Made by a program: the position numbers and the translations under genes
Part shown: piece after piece, positions 33,158 through 41,151 of the stretch
Layout of the letters: each line of letters opens with the position of its first letter
Position numbering within the stretch: position 1 is the first letter of the stretch
DNA from: Pseudomonas citri
Lineage (GTDB): Bacteria > Pseudomonadota > Gammaproteobacteria > Pseudomonadales > Pseudomonadaceae
Assembly: GCF_025336485.1 (NCBI RefSeq)
Contig: NZ_JAODAB010000037.1
Location: 1-43,751 of the forward strand
DNA length: 43,751 nt
Direction: 5' to 3'
The notes under the pieces: model-generated
Told to the model about the DNA's origin: nothing
The model's database searches: none
Seen by the model: only the letters and a program-made list of their open reading frames with translations

Positions 33158-34261
33158 ATGCGCTTGCAACTGAACGATGTCGTGCAGGAATTCATCGCGT
33201 CCAATGGAAAAATAGCCCACAGCTATTTCTCTCTCTCGGAAAAAATCATCGACTCGCTGTGCGAATCCAATGTCGCCAAGGAAGCGATATTGCTGCGTTT
33301 GCTGGAGCAGGCCGAAACCGTCACGGCCCATTATTTCAACGCCCACCAACAAGTTCTCGAGGGCGTCTACAGCCATGGGCTCGAGGCCGCCAACCAAAGC
33401 GTTGTCGCGCTGGAATCGGTGCCGTCGAACACGGCGATACTCGCCCCGGTCGCGGTGGCCGAAACGGAGGCTGTCGCCGCCCCGGTACTTGCGTCGGAAC
33501 CGAGCTACGGGCAATGGCTGCGCGCCGAAATCAGCACCGTGACAGGGTTCAAGAAGGAACAGATCGACTTCGACCAGACGTTCGAGAGCATGGGCATCGA
33601 TTCGCTCGGTCTGGTCGATATTTTCGAATCCCTGGCCCAGCACTTCCCGGAAAAGAAAGCGCTTACCTCGCAGTTGTTCGACGCGCCCACCCCGACCGTC
33701 CTGCTTGCGCGCCTTGAAGCCGATCCACAGGCACCGGCGGTGGACGTCCAGGCCTGGGTACTCGAACAACTGGCGACCATCACCGGCTTTACCGTCGAGC
33801 ACATCAACGTCGAACAGACCTACGAAAGCCTGGGCCTGGACTCGCTGGTGCAGCTGGACTTCCTGGAGGCGGTGGTCGCCCTCTGGCCACAACTCAAGGC
33901 GCAGAGCTCCGAGCTGGCCAACGCCAAGACCCCGCAGGCAACGATTGCCTTGATCAATGCCGCACTGGCCGCCCCCGCGCCGTGTGCCGCGCCTTGTGAA
34001 ACGCCCGCTCCGACGACCACCGAGGCCCAGGCGCAGGAAAGCAACCTGCTGCTCGATACACTCACCCCCCTGATCGCCGATGCGACTCAGTCGATCGACG
34101 TGCAAACACCGTTCGCCCAACTGGGGCTCAACGGCTTTGCCCGCGAAGCCCTCTGCCAATCCATGGCGCAACAGTGCGCCGCCAGCGAGTTCGCCGGCGA
34201 AGCGCTGATGTCCCGTCGCACGCCCCAGGACGCCTTGTCGCTGCTGGCCCGGCTGAGCTAA
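33158..34261 (+). CDS. Multidomain acyl carrier protein; third ACP domain lacks the serine
   Basis: This 367-residue protein has an N-terminal helical region (about residues 1-80) that I do not recognise, then three ACP-like units joined by Ala/Pro-rich linkers. ACP1 has ESMGIDSLGLVDIFESL with Ser149; ACP2 has ESLGLDSLVQLDFLEAV with Ser229. Both can be phosphopantetheinylated. The third unit reads AQLGLNGFAREALCQSM, so the attachment serine is replaced by Gly326 and the preceding Asp by Asn. Tandem ACPs are a feature of PUFA-type synthases and increase output. TAGGAG upstream supports the ATG at 33158. It should serve the KS-CLF protein encoded next. Confidence 0.87.
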   Translation: MRLQLNDVVQEFIASNGKIAHSYFSLSEKIIDSLCESNVAKEAILLRLLEQAETVTAHYFNAHQQVLEGVYSHGLEAANQSVVALESVPSNTAILAPVAVAETEAVAAPVLASEPSYGQWLRAEISTVTGFKKEQIDFDQTFESMGIDSLGLVDIFESLAQHFPEKKALTSQLFDAPTPTVLLARLEADPQAPAVDVQAWVLEQLATITGFTVEHINVEQTYESLGLDSLVQLDFLEAVVALWPQLKAQSSELANAKTPQATIALINAALAAPAPCAAPCETPAPTTTEAQAQESNLLLDTLTPLIADATQSIDVQTPFAQLGLNGFAREALCQSMAQQCAASEFAGEALMSRRTPQDALSLLARLS

Positions 34262-34290
34262 GCCGGGCGGCAGGAGAAGGAATGGAATCC

Positions 34291-34310
34291 GGGTGATCGA
34301 GAGATCACCC
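34291..34310 (+). promoter_or_regulatory. Perfect hairpin between the ACP and synthase genes
   Basis: GGGTGATC and GATCACCC are perfect 8-bp arms around the tetraloop GAGA, followed by AGCATTTTGC and the ribosome-binding site of the synthase gene. It may act as an attenuator, an RNA-processing site or mRNA stabiliser. Confidence 0.5.
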
Positions 34311-34336
34311 AGCATTTTGCGATCAGGAGACAGGGT

Positions 34337-37300
34337 ATGAGTGGTACAACAATGGCGGGCGATTTCTGCTTCAGCGCGATGGCGGGCGAGTTTCCAGGCG
34401 CGCCGTCAACGGATGCGCTCTGGCAATTGCTCTCCCAGGGGCAGATCGCTCCGATCGAATCGATGCCGACCCGTTGGGAGTTGGAGAAGAACTCGATTTA
34501 TTCGGCCAAGGCCGGCGAAAAGGATCGCGTCTACCTGGACAGTGCCTTCTGCCTGAGCGATGACCCGTCGACCCCTTCGCGGCATGAAGGACGGCAGGTC
34601 GCCATCGGCAAGAAGGTGCTCAAGACGCTCCTCACCCAACTGGCCGGTCAAGGCTCGCCACTGGCTACCCAGCGCACCGCCCTGGTGGTGGCGACGTCCT
34701 GGAGTGACGAGAGTTATTTCGTCACCGGCATGTCCGCAGAGGCGCAGACCCCTATCGGCTTTACCCCAGGTGAACAAGTGGCGGAACTGGCCTCGGCGTT
34801 TGCCTTGGGCGGCCCGGCGCTGTCGGTGGACACCGCGTGCAGTTCGTTCCCCTATGCCCTGGACATGGCCCAGGCGCTGGTCAACAGTGGACAGGCCGAC
34901 AATGCAATCGTCATGGCGCTCAACACCGTGCTGCCGCCGGCCCTGTTCCTGGGCTTCTCGCAACTGACGGCGTTCTCCGCCCGGGCGCAGATGGAAGCGT
35001 TCGGCCAGGACGCCGACGGTATCGTACCGGGCGAATGCGCGGTGGCCTTCCTGGTCGAGCCACTCGCCCAGGCCCTGACCGCGCAACGCCAACCACTGGG
35101 TGTGCTGCGGGCCTTGGGGCTTTCCGCCGATGGTGCGGAGGGCTCGGTGTTCGCACCGGGCAAACAGGCCCAGTACTCGGCCTATCAACGCGCCTACGCG
35201 GGCCTGGATCCCAAGGACGTGGACTACATCGAGACCCACGGCACCGGCACGCCGCTGGGCGACGCCACCGAACTGGCTTCCCTGGACAGTTTCTTCGGCC
35301 CCCATCGGGCGGACGGCGAGAAGGTCATGATCGGCTCGATCAAGTCCGTCATCGGCCACCCCCTGGCCGCCGCCGGAGGCGCATCGCTTGCCAAGGCCTT
35401 GATGATCTTGCGACACAAGGGTGTCCCGCCACAGCCCGGCTACCGCCCCAGCACCAAGGTCGACGAGACCTGCCTGCGACTCGCCACCGAACACGTGCAG
35501 CCGCTGGCCAAGCGCGAATCCGCGATCCGCATTGGCATCTCCAGCTTTGGCTTTGGTGGCGCCAACGCGCACCTGGTGGTGGATGAGTACGTGGCCGACG
35601 AGCGCCCCGCCACTGCCATGGCCACGCCTTCAGCCAGTCCTGGCGTGCTGCGACTGGACCTGGCCGTCGTCGAGGCGGAAGCGGCGATGGGCAACCACCG
35701 CTCGTTGCAGTCGTTCAAGCAGCAGCTCGAACAACCGGCAACGCCCAACGTCGTCTTCCCCTATGGCCGCTTCGTCGATTACACCGCCAATGCGACGCGA
35801 CCGCTGGTGGGGAAATTCCTCGCGCAGGATCACGTCATCGACATCGACGGTTTCGGCATGGGCCCCAAACCCCTGGCCCACGTCGATCCGTTCAAGCTGC
35901 TGATCACCGATCGCGTGAACCATTTGCTCCGACGCCTGCCCGGTGTGGCCGGTTCGTCCGGCACCGCGATGGTCATGTGCTGCAACATGGGTGGCGAGCG
36001 CTTCAGTAACGCGTACAGCAGCGCCCATCATTTCTACTCGCGGTCCCAGGGCCTGGCACCGGGCGTGGAAGTGACGGACGTGGCGACCATGTTGCCGAAC
36101 ATGTTGTCCGGCTACCCGACGCAGATCTTCGACTTCAAGGGTTTCCACCAGACCCTGGTGGGCACCGCCGGCCTGTTCTGGCAAACCTTGCTGGCCTCGC
36201 CGCAATGGTTCAACGAAGGCATCGACACACTGTTGCTCGGTGCCGGGCGTTTCCTCAGTGGTGAAATCGAAGTCGAACGCGCCCAACGTTCCCCCACCGT
36301 GCAAGGCGAAGGCCTCGGCCTGGTTGCACTGCGCCCTTACCGCCCCGGCGCTGACGACAAGCCGCTGCTGGTGATCCGCGCAGCGGTCTTCGCCCATGCC
36401 GCCCACTCGCTGCAGGAAGCTTGTCAGCTACTGGGCCAGGAACCGGGCCTGCACGACGTCGCCGTCTGCGAGCTGCAACCCGAAGCCCAGCCTGCCAGCG
36501 GATCCCTGCGGGAGAAAACCGGCTTCCTCGCCGAAGCCAGTGGCATCGAAACCTTGCTGGCGGTGATGTTGCAAGGCGCGACCCACTCCGTGATCGAAGT
36601 GCGCGACGGCGGCAAACCGGTGATGTGGCTGTCCACCGAAAAACTGCGCCAATGGAGTGCCGCGGCGGATGAAAGCACCGCGCCCATCAAGCACCCGTTC
36701 GTATTGCGCTTTGCCCACTCGGCGTCCCACGAACTGCAACCGGTCGTCACGCCTGAGCGGCCGGTCAGCATCGTGCGCGAGCCGCAACACGACGGCGTCG
36801 ATGTGCTGCAACTCAGCGACATGCTGACCAGCACCATGCTTTCCGGACTGCGGGTCAGGGTCCGTGCAATGGAAGGGCTTTTCGCCTTGCACCGTGGCGC
36901 GCAAGCCCAGCGCCCGGCGCCCTGGCAGCGGCGTGCGGAAAATACCGTGATCAGCCAACCTCGGCGCAACGGCCAATCCCTGCATGCCCAACTGGTGGTC
37001 AACGAAGCGCACCCCTACTTCTTCGATCACCCGCTGGATCACGTTCCGGGCATCCTGTTGCTTGAAGGCGTCCTGCAATTGATCGAGCTGGCCATGCCCA
37101 CGCTGGGTGGACGGGTCGCCTATGCCAAGACCCTGAACATCAAGTTCCAGCAGTACGTGCAAAAGGAAGGTGTGATCGAGCTGCATGTCGAGCAAGGCCA
37201 GGACCCGCAAGTGTTCAATGCCAAGGTCATGCAAGGCGGGAAGCTGATGTGCACCTGCGTCATCGGGATGGCCTACAGCTCGGCGTTCGAGATAGCGCCC

Positions 37301-37759
37301 GCTGGCGAGTTCACTGCCACCCCGTGCCGCGACAAGGCCCTGCTGCACAAGGCCAGGGCACAGAACGTCATCGTCAGCGACATGAGCAGCGTCGCCCAGG
37401 GCTTGAGCGTGGACACGGTGCAAGTGCCGCCGGATCACATCTTCCAGGAAGGTGACCCGGTGCACTATTCAATGGTGTATTTCCTTGAAGTGGCCCGCCA
37501 GTGCTACATGCAGATTGCCCATAGCCATCTGCGGATTCCACTCAACACCCCGATGAACCTGCTGTCCTTGAGCTTCACGCTGGATCGGCCGATTCCGCGG
37601 AACAGCCCACTGTCCTTGGCGCCGCAAGCCGGCTTCGATGCGCAGTTGCAGGCGTTCAAAACCAACCGTATCTACATCGACCTGTTCAACCGGGGCGAAA
37701 AAATGGGCCAGGCCAGCATTACCGCCCAGGTGCTGAGTCAATCCGCGCCCGCGGCCTGA
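34337..37759 (+). CDS. KS-CLF polyketide/fatty-acid synthase with two AfsA-type hotdog domains
   Basis: This 1140-residue enzyme starts with a complete ketosynthase (about 1-420) with the triad Cys168 (DTACSS), His301 (ETHGTGTPLG) and His341 (VIGHPLAAAG). A second KS-like domain (about 450-700) has no matching cysteine (GFHQTLVGTAGLFWQTL), as in chain-length factors. The C-terminal third has two hotdog domains. The first (about 870-990) has HPYFFDHPLDHVPGILLLEG from His892, like the C-terminal half of AfsA; the second (about 1000-1135) has PPDHIFQ and YFLEVARQ, then HLRIPLN, like the N-terminal half of AfsA. The order is swapped against AfsA. The layout KS-CLF-hotdog-hotdog parallels PfaC of PUFA synthases. 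No AT or KR domain is present, so malonyl loading must be in trans. AGGAG precedes the ATG. Confidence 0.85.
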   Translation: MSGTTMAGDFCFSAMAGEFPGAPSTDALWQLLSQGQIAPIESMPTRWELEKNSIYSAKAGEKDRVYLDSAFCLSDDPSTPSRHEGRQVAIGKKVLKTLLTQLAGQGSPLATQRTALVVATSWSDESYFVTGMSAEAQTPIGFTPGEQVAELASAFALGGPALSVDTACSSFPYALDMAQALVNSGQADNAIVMALNTVLPPALFLGFSQLTAFSARAQMEAFGQDADGIVPGECAVAFLVEPLAQALTAQRQPLGVLRALGLSADGAEGSVFAPGKQAQYSAYQRAYAGLDPKDVDYIETHGTGTPLGDATELASLDSFFGPHRADGEKVMIGSIKSVIGHPLAAAGGASLAKALMILRHKGVPPQPGYRPSTKVDETCLRLATEHVQPLAKRESAIRIGISSFGFGGANAHLVVDEYVADERPATAMATPSASPGVLRLDLAVVEAEAAMGNHRSLQSFKQQLEQPATPNVVFPYGRFVDYTANATRPLVGKFLAQDHVIDIDGFGMGPKPLAHVDPFKLLITDRVNHLLRRLPGVAGSSGTAMVMCCNMGGERFSNAYSSAHHFYSRSQGLAPGVEVTDVATMLPNMLSGYPTQIFDFKGFHQTLVGTAGLFWQTLLASPQWFNEGIDTLLLGAGRFLSGEIEVERAQRSPTVQGEGLGLVALRPYRPGADDKPLLVIRAAVFAHAAHSLQEACQLLGQEPGLHDVAVCELQPEAQPASGSLREKTGFLAEASGIETLLAVMLQGATHSVIEVRDGGKPVMWLSTEKLRQWSAAADESTAPIKHPFVLRFAHSASHELQPVVTPERPVSIVREPQHDGVDVLQLSDMLTSTMLSGLRVRVRAMEGLFALHRGAQAQRPAPWQRRAENTVISQPRRNGQSLHAQLVVNEAHPYFFDHPLDHVPGILLLEGVLQLIELAMPTLGGRVAYAKTLNIKFQQYVQKEGVIELHVEQGQDPQVFNAKVMQGGKLMCTCVIGMAYSSAFEIAPAGEFTATPCRDKALLHKARAQNVIVSDMSSVAQGLSVDTVQVPPDHIFQEGDPVHYSMVYFLEVARQCYMQIAHSHLRIPLNTPMNLLSLSFTLDRPIPRNSPLSLAPQAGFDAQLQAFKTNRIYIDLFNRGEKMGQASITAQVLSQSAPAA

Positions 37760-37767
37760 GGCAACCC

Positions 37768-38295
37768 ATGGACCTTCCCTTTCGCCATGACCGAGCCCCT
37801 AACCACCAAGGTGTCGCCGTGAACGATGTCAAAGTACAAGTTATCGTCAAATCAGCGCCTTCCGAAATCTGGAAGATCTGGAGCAATTTTCCAGAAGCGC
37901 CGCTATGGGACACCGACGTTCGCCATTGTGAGCTCAATGGCCCGTTCGAGCCCGGAACCCGAGGCAAGTGCATCCTGCGAAATGGCTTGAACATGCCATT
38001 GAAACTGGAAGCGGTGCACCTGCATGAAAGCTATCGAAACACTGCACGGCTGCTCTGGATCGATCTCGAATTCGATCACCAGATGCGCCGGCTTTCCCCG
38101 CTTGAAACCCAAGTGATCCATAGCGCCAAGATCTCTGGACCCTTGAGTTTCCTCTACCGTGGGCTGCTGCGCAAAGCACTGACCGCGGCCATGACAACAG
38201 CACTGGACAACCTGTGCACCTTGGCAGAACAACGAACGAATGCGCTCACCCCCCCTGGGTTGGAAAAACCCGGGACGCATTTGCACCTTGTGTGA
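37768..38295 (+). CDS. START/SRPBCC-family protein (possible polyketide cyclase)
   Basis: This 175-residue protein belongs to the SRPBCC (Bet v1/START) fold: VKVQVIVKSAPSEIWKIWSN, then FPEAPLWDTDVRHCEL, PGTRGKCILRNG and a long C-terminal helix (FLYRGLLRKALTAAMTTALDNLCTLA). Such proteins bind hydrophobic ligands; in polyketide clusters they often act as cyclases. It begins 8 bp after the synthase gene. A GTG at 37819 is an alternative start that fits the domain boundary better. Its likely role is cyclisation or carriage of the product (inference). Confidence 0.78.
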   Translation: MDLPFRHDRAPNHQGVAVNDVKVQVIVKSAPSEIWKIWSNFPEAPLWDTDVRHCELNGPFEPGTRGKCILRNGLNMPLKLEAVHLHESYRNTARLLWIDLEFDHQMRRLSPLETQVIHSAKISGPLSFLYRGLLRKALTAAMTTALDNLCTLAEQRTNALTPPGLEKPGTHLHLV

Positions 38296-38310
38296 ATCCT
38301 TCCGGGACCG

Positions 38311-38325
38311 GGCCATTCAATGGCC
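38311..38325 (+). promoter_or_regulatory. Short hairpin before the outer-membrane protein gene
   Basis: GGCCAT and ATGGCC form perfect arms around TCA, followed by TCTTT. It is a weak terminator or a structured leader for the last gene of the cluster. Confidence 0.35.
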
Positions 38326-38375
38326 TCTTTCGGAAACTCTGCTACTCACTGATAAAGGGACACTTCGGAACGAGC

Positions 38376-39074
38376 ATGAATCTACAAAAAAATACTCAGT
38401 ACCTGGTTATGAGCCTCATTGGCATGGGCTTGTTCGCCCCTGCGTCCAGCTTCGCCGACACACTCGGCCCTTACGTCGGCGTCCTGGGCGGGGTGAACTG
38501 GGTCGATGATCAGGACCTCAGCCAGAACGGTCTCGATTTTGTCGAGATGCAGTACAACCAACCTGTCGACTCCGGCTATGCCACCGCGCTGGCCATGGGT
38601 TGGCAGTTCTCGACGGGATTGAGGCCGGAACTGGAAGTCAGCTACCGCAAGAACACCCTGACCCAGTTCAATCACCGGGTCTACGAAGGCGGCGGCAGCA
38701 TCGACGGTGAAGGCAAGGAGGAAGCCAGCAGCGTCATGGCCAACCTTTGGTACAACGTCCTGGACCTGCCAGCCCCGTTGAATCACGTCACGCCTTACGT
38801 GGGCGGTGGCCTGGGCTACGCAGTCCTGACGATCAGTGGCCTGGAAGCGGGCGGCGTCCAGTTTGGCGGTACTCACCGCGACACCGTCGAAGCCTATCAA
38901 CTGGGCGCCGGGGTCGGCTACGAACTCAGTGAGCATTGGTCCATGTCGGTGGATTATCGCTACTTCAAGACGCGCGAAGCGCACTTCGGCGACATCCCCA
39001 ACCTGCCCCAGGGCGACGTGAGCACGAAGTACAACGCTCAGTCGTTGATGCTGGGCCTGCGTTACTGGTTGTAA
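38376..39074 (+). CDS. Outer-membrane beta-barrel protein
   Basis: This 232-residue protein has a signal peptide (about residues 1-27, ending SSFA). It has alternating-residue strands typical of OmpW/OmpA-like 8-stranded barrels: GPYVGVLGGVNWV, YATALAMGWQFSTGLRPELE, VTPYVGGGLGYAV, YQLGAGVGYELSEHWSMSVD and LMLGLRYWL, with a C-terminal aromatic signature. It may form a pore for release or uptake of the hydrophobic product. It is 80 bp after the START-like gene and on the same strand. The upstream open frame from 38214 is non-coding. Confidence 0.82.
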   Translation: MNLQKNTQYLVMSLIGMGLFAPASSFADTLGPYVGVLGGVNWVDDQDLSQNGLDFVEMQYNQPVDSGYATALAMGWQFSTGLRPELEVSYRKNTLTQFNHRVYEGGGSIDGEGKEEASSVMANLWYNVLDLPAPLNHVTPYVGGGLGYAVLTISGLEAGGVQFGGTHRDTVEAYQLGAGVGYELSEHWSMSVDYRYFKTREAHFGDIPNLPQGDVSTKYNAQSLMLGLRYWL

Positions 39075-39094
39075 GTTACTGGCTGTAATGAAAA

Positions 39095-39128
39095 GGTCGG
39101 TTGCCTTGCCAGGGCAAGGCAACCGACC
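39095..39128 (-). terminator. Strong terminator of the galactose dehydrogenase gene
   Basis: GGTCGGTTGCCTTGCC (39095-39110) and GGCAAGGCAACCGACC (39113-39128) form a perfect 16-bp stem. AAAA at 39091-39094 gives a T-run on the minus strand, so it terminates the leftward gene; on the plus strand there is no T-run but it may still slow polymerase. Confidence 0.85.
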
Positions 39129-39130
39129 CG

Positions 39131-40057
39131 TCAGTCATGGAACGGCTCGACCGGTACGCGGCTGCCCACAAAGAAGCTGTCGGCGACCAGTCGCAGCGGT
39201 TGCAAATCCAGGTCGTTGGCCTTGCCCTCGATCAGCTGTTGAAAATGCCGGTACACCGCTGCGTATTCCCCCTCCTGCGAAACAACCTGGCGCACGCCAT
39301 CGATACTCAACAGCGCCCCGCCGTTGTCCAGGCGCAAGACGCCTTCAGCACAACGAATCTCGATACTCCAGAGCTCATCGTGGCCGTGGTCGAAATCGAA
39401 TTCGGCGCGGACATCGAGGTCACGGGCGTCGGACAGCTGGATGCTGGCGGCAATCGGCGACTGGCAGTTGGCGGGAACCCGCAGCTCGGCCGACTCGACG
39501 AACAGCGGCAATGCCAGCAGATGCGTCACGATCGACAAGGCATTGATACCGGGATCGAACACGCCCAGGCCGCCGGGTTGCCAGATCCATGTCTGGCCGG
39601 GGTGCCACTTGCGTACGTCTTCCTTCCAGTCGATCCGCACGCGTTGCAGGGTACGACTCGCCAGCCAGTCGCGAGCGGCTTCGATACCCGGTGCGTAACG
39701 CGAATGCCAGGCGAACAGGCCACTGACACCTTGCGCCTGCACCTGATCGACCAGGGCCTGCGCTTCGCCCAAAGTGGAGCACGGCGGTTTTTCCACCAGC
39801 ACATGCTTACCGGCGGCCAGCGCCTGCTGCACCAGGCCGAAGCGGCCTTGCGGCGGTGTACAGAAGGCGATCGCATCGACCTGCGGGCCGCGCTCAAGCA
39901 GCTCGGCCAACGAGCGGAAGTTCTCAACACCAGCGCAAGGCTGCCCTTGGGTCGCCACCGCCACCAGCTCGAATGCGGCATTGGCGCGGATGGCGGGCAC
40001 GTGTTGATCCTGGGCAATCTTGCCGTAGCCCACCAGACCGAGACGAATCGGTTGCAT
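39131..40057 (-). CDS. gal: D-galactose 1-dehydrogenase (GFO/IDH/MocA family)
   Basis: This 308-residue oxidoreductase has an N-terminal Rossmann domain (IRLGLVGYGKIAQDQHVPAI), the EKPP motif (HVLVEKPPCSTLGEA) with the conserved lysine, and a C-terminal domain including DWKEDVRKWHPGQTWIW and QPGGLGVFDPGINALSI. It closely matches my memory of Pseudomonas D-galactose 1-dehydrogenase, which oxidises galactose (also L-arabinose-type sugars) to the lactone with NAD(P). The ATG at 40057 is preceded by AGGAG. A DeoR-type regulator lies 43 bp upstream on the same strand and may control it. Confidence 0.85.
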   Translation of the reverse strand: MQPIRLGLVGYGKIAQDQHVPAIRANAAFELVAVATQGQPCAGVENFRSLAELLERGPQVDAIAFCTPPQGRFGLVQQALAAGKHVLVEKPPCSTLGEAQALVDQVQAQGVSGLFAWHSRYAPGIEAARDWLASRTLQRVRIDWKEDVRKWHPGQTWIWQPGGLGVFDPGINALSIVTHLLALPLFVESAELRVPANCQSPIAASIQLSDARDLDVRAEFDFDHGHDELWSIEIRCAEGVLRLDNGGALLSIDGVRQVVSQEGEYAAVYRHFQQLIEGKANDLDLQPLRLVADSFFVGSRVPVEPFHD

Positions 40058-40100
40058 CGATGACTCCTGTTTTTTTTGTAGTGAGTGCTGGAGCAGCAAA

Positions 40101-40904
40101 CTAGACGTTAATTGAGTGGCGGACAATGGGTCGGCCATACATGATCGTGCCGATCCTGCCGGAGAACGGCGCCAGTCGCTCATGGGGCGCATCGGGCTCC
40201 ACCACCAGGGCGGTGACCTCTTCGCACGACGCTACCTGGTAATGCGCCACGCTGGAGAGTTTTTCGTTGGTCACCGCCACCACCACCTGACCGCTCGCCG
40301 CGACCACGGCGCGCTTGAACTCGGCGTCGTCCAGGCCAAACGCGGTGATGCCGTTGTCCGGATCGATGGCGCAGGCGCCGAGCAGGCACAGGTCAAAACT
40401 GAACTGCTGCAGCTGCCGTGCAGCCGTCAACCCGATCACGCCGCCGGAGACCGGATTCACCCGGCCGCCCAGCAGGATCACTTCGGCGCCGGGCAACTTC
40501 ATCAGTTCCACCGCAATCAATGGCGAATTGGTGGCCACGGTCAATGTGAGCAGAGGGTCGATGGCGCAAGCGATGGCCAGGTTGGTCGAGCCGGCGTCGA
40601 TGAAAACATGCTGGCCGGCCCGCAACAGTGAGGCGGCCGTCTGGCCGAGGGTGTCCTTGCGCGCGGTGTCTTGCCCGACGCGCACACTCAACGGTCGTTC
40701 CGCCGAGGGCAGGCGTATGGCACCGCCGTAGACCCGCTTGCATAAGCCCGCGGCGGCCAGAGCGCCCAGGTCGCGGCGGATCGAGTGTTCGGAAACGTTG
40801 AATTCGCTGGCCAGATCCGCCGCGATCACCCGCCCATACAGGGCGAGGCGTTCGCTGATCAGCCGTTGGCGTTCGCCGGGAAACGCTTCGTGGGAAGATG
40901 TCAT
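40101..40904 (-). CDS. DeoR-family transcriptional regulator
   Basis: This 267-residue regulator has an N-terminal DeoR winged helix (about residues 8-62: ERQRLISERLALYGRVIAAD, then FNVSEHSIRRDLGALAAAGL). A sugar-phosphate-isomerase-like sensor domain follows (about 78-240: FIDAGSTNLAIA, LLGGRVNPVSGGVIG, DLCLLGACAIDPDNGITAF). Such proteins sense sugar phosphates. The ATG at 40904 is used because the longer frame crosses the repeated motifs upstream. It likely represses itself and the galactose dehydrogenase gene behind it. Confidence 0.88.
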   Translation of the reverse strand: MTSSHEAFPGERQRLISERLALYGRVIAADLASEFNVSEHSIRRDLGALAAAGLCKRVYGGAIRLPSAERPLSVRVGQDTARKDTLGQTAASLLRAGQHVFIDAGSTNLAIACAIDPLLTLTVATNSPLIAVELMKLPGAEVILLGGRVNPVSGGVIGLTAARQLQQFSFDLCLLGACAIDPDNGITAFGLDDAEFKRAVVAASGQVVVAVTNEKLSSVAHYQVASCEEVTALVVEPDAPHERLAPFSGRIGTIMYGRPIVRHSINV

Positions 40905-40915
40905 GCTTAAAACTC

Positions 40916-40954
40916 GCACAAATAAGCAAAAATAATCACAAACGAGCACAAATA
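40916..40954. promoter_or_regulatory. Repeated motifs upstream of the DeoR gene
   Basis: GCACAAATA occurs at 40916-40924 and again at 40946-40954, exactly 30 bp apart, with a related TCACAAAC between them. Repeats spaced by about three helical turns suit cooperative binding of a DeoR-type regulator. Confidence 0.55.
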
Positions 40955-41151
40955 TGCCGATTAAGTCGCGAACCGTCAAACCGCGCAGGAGGAAGGACAC
41001 ATCATCCCCCGCCAGCTCCCACCGAATAGGCCAAAACTCCTAGCCAGCCTGGGAGTATCGGCCGATGCGCAATCAGTGATGCTTTTCCATAGTGGGCCAC
41101 CAAAAGGTCAACGGTCAGGCCTCGATGACCGCAATTGCCCAGGAGAGCACC

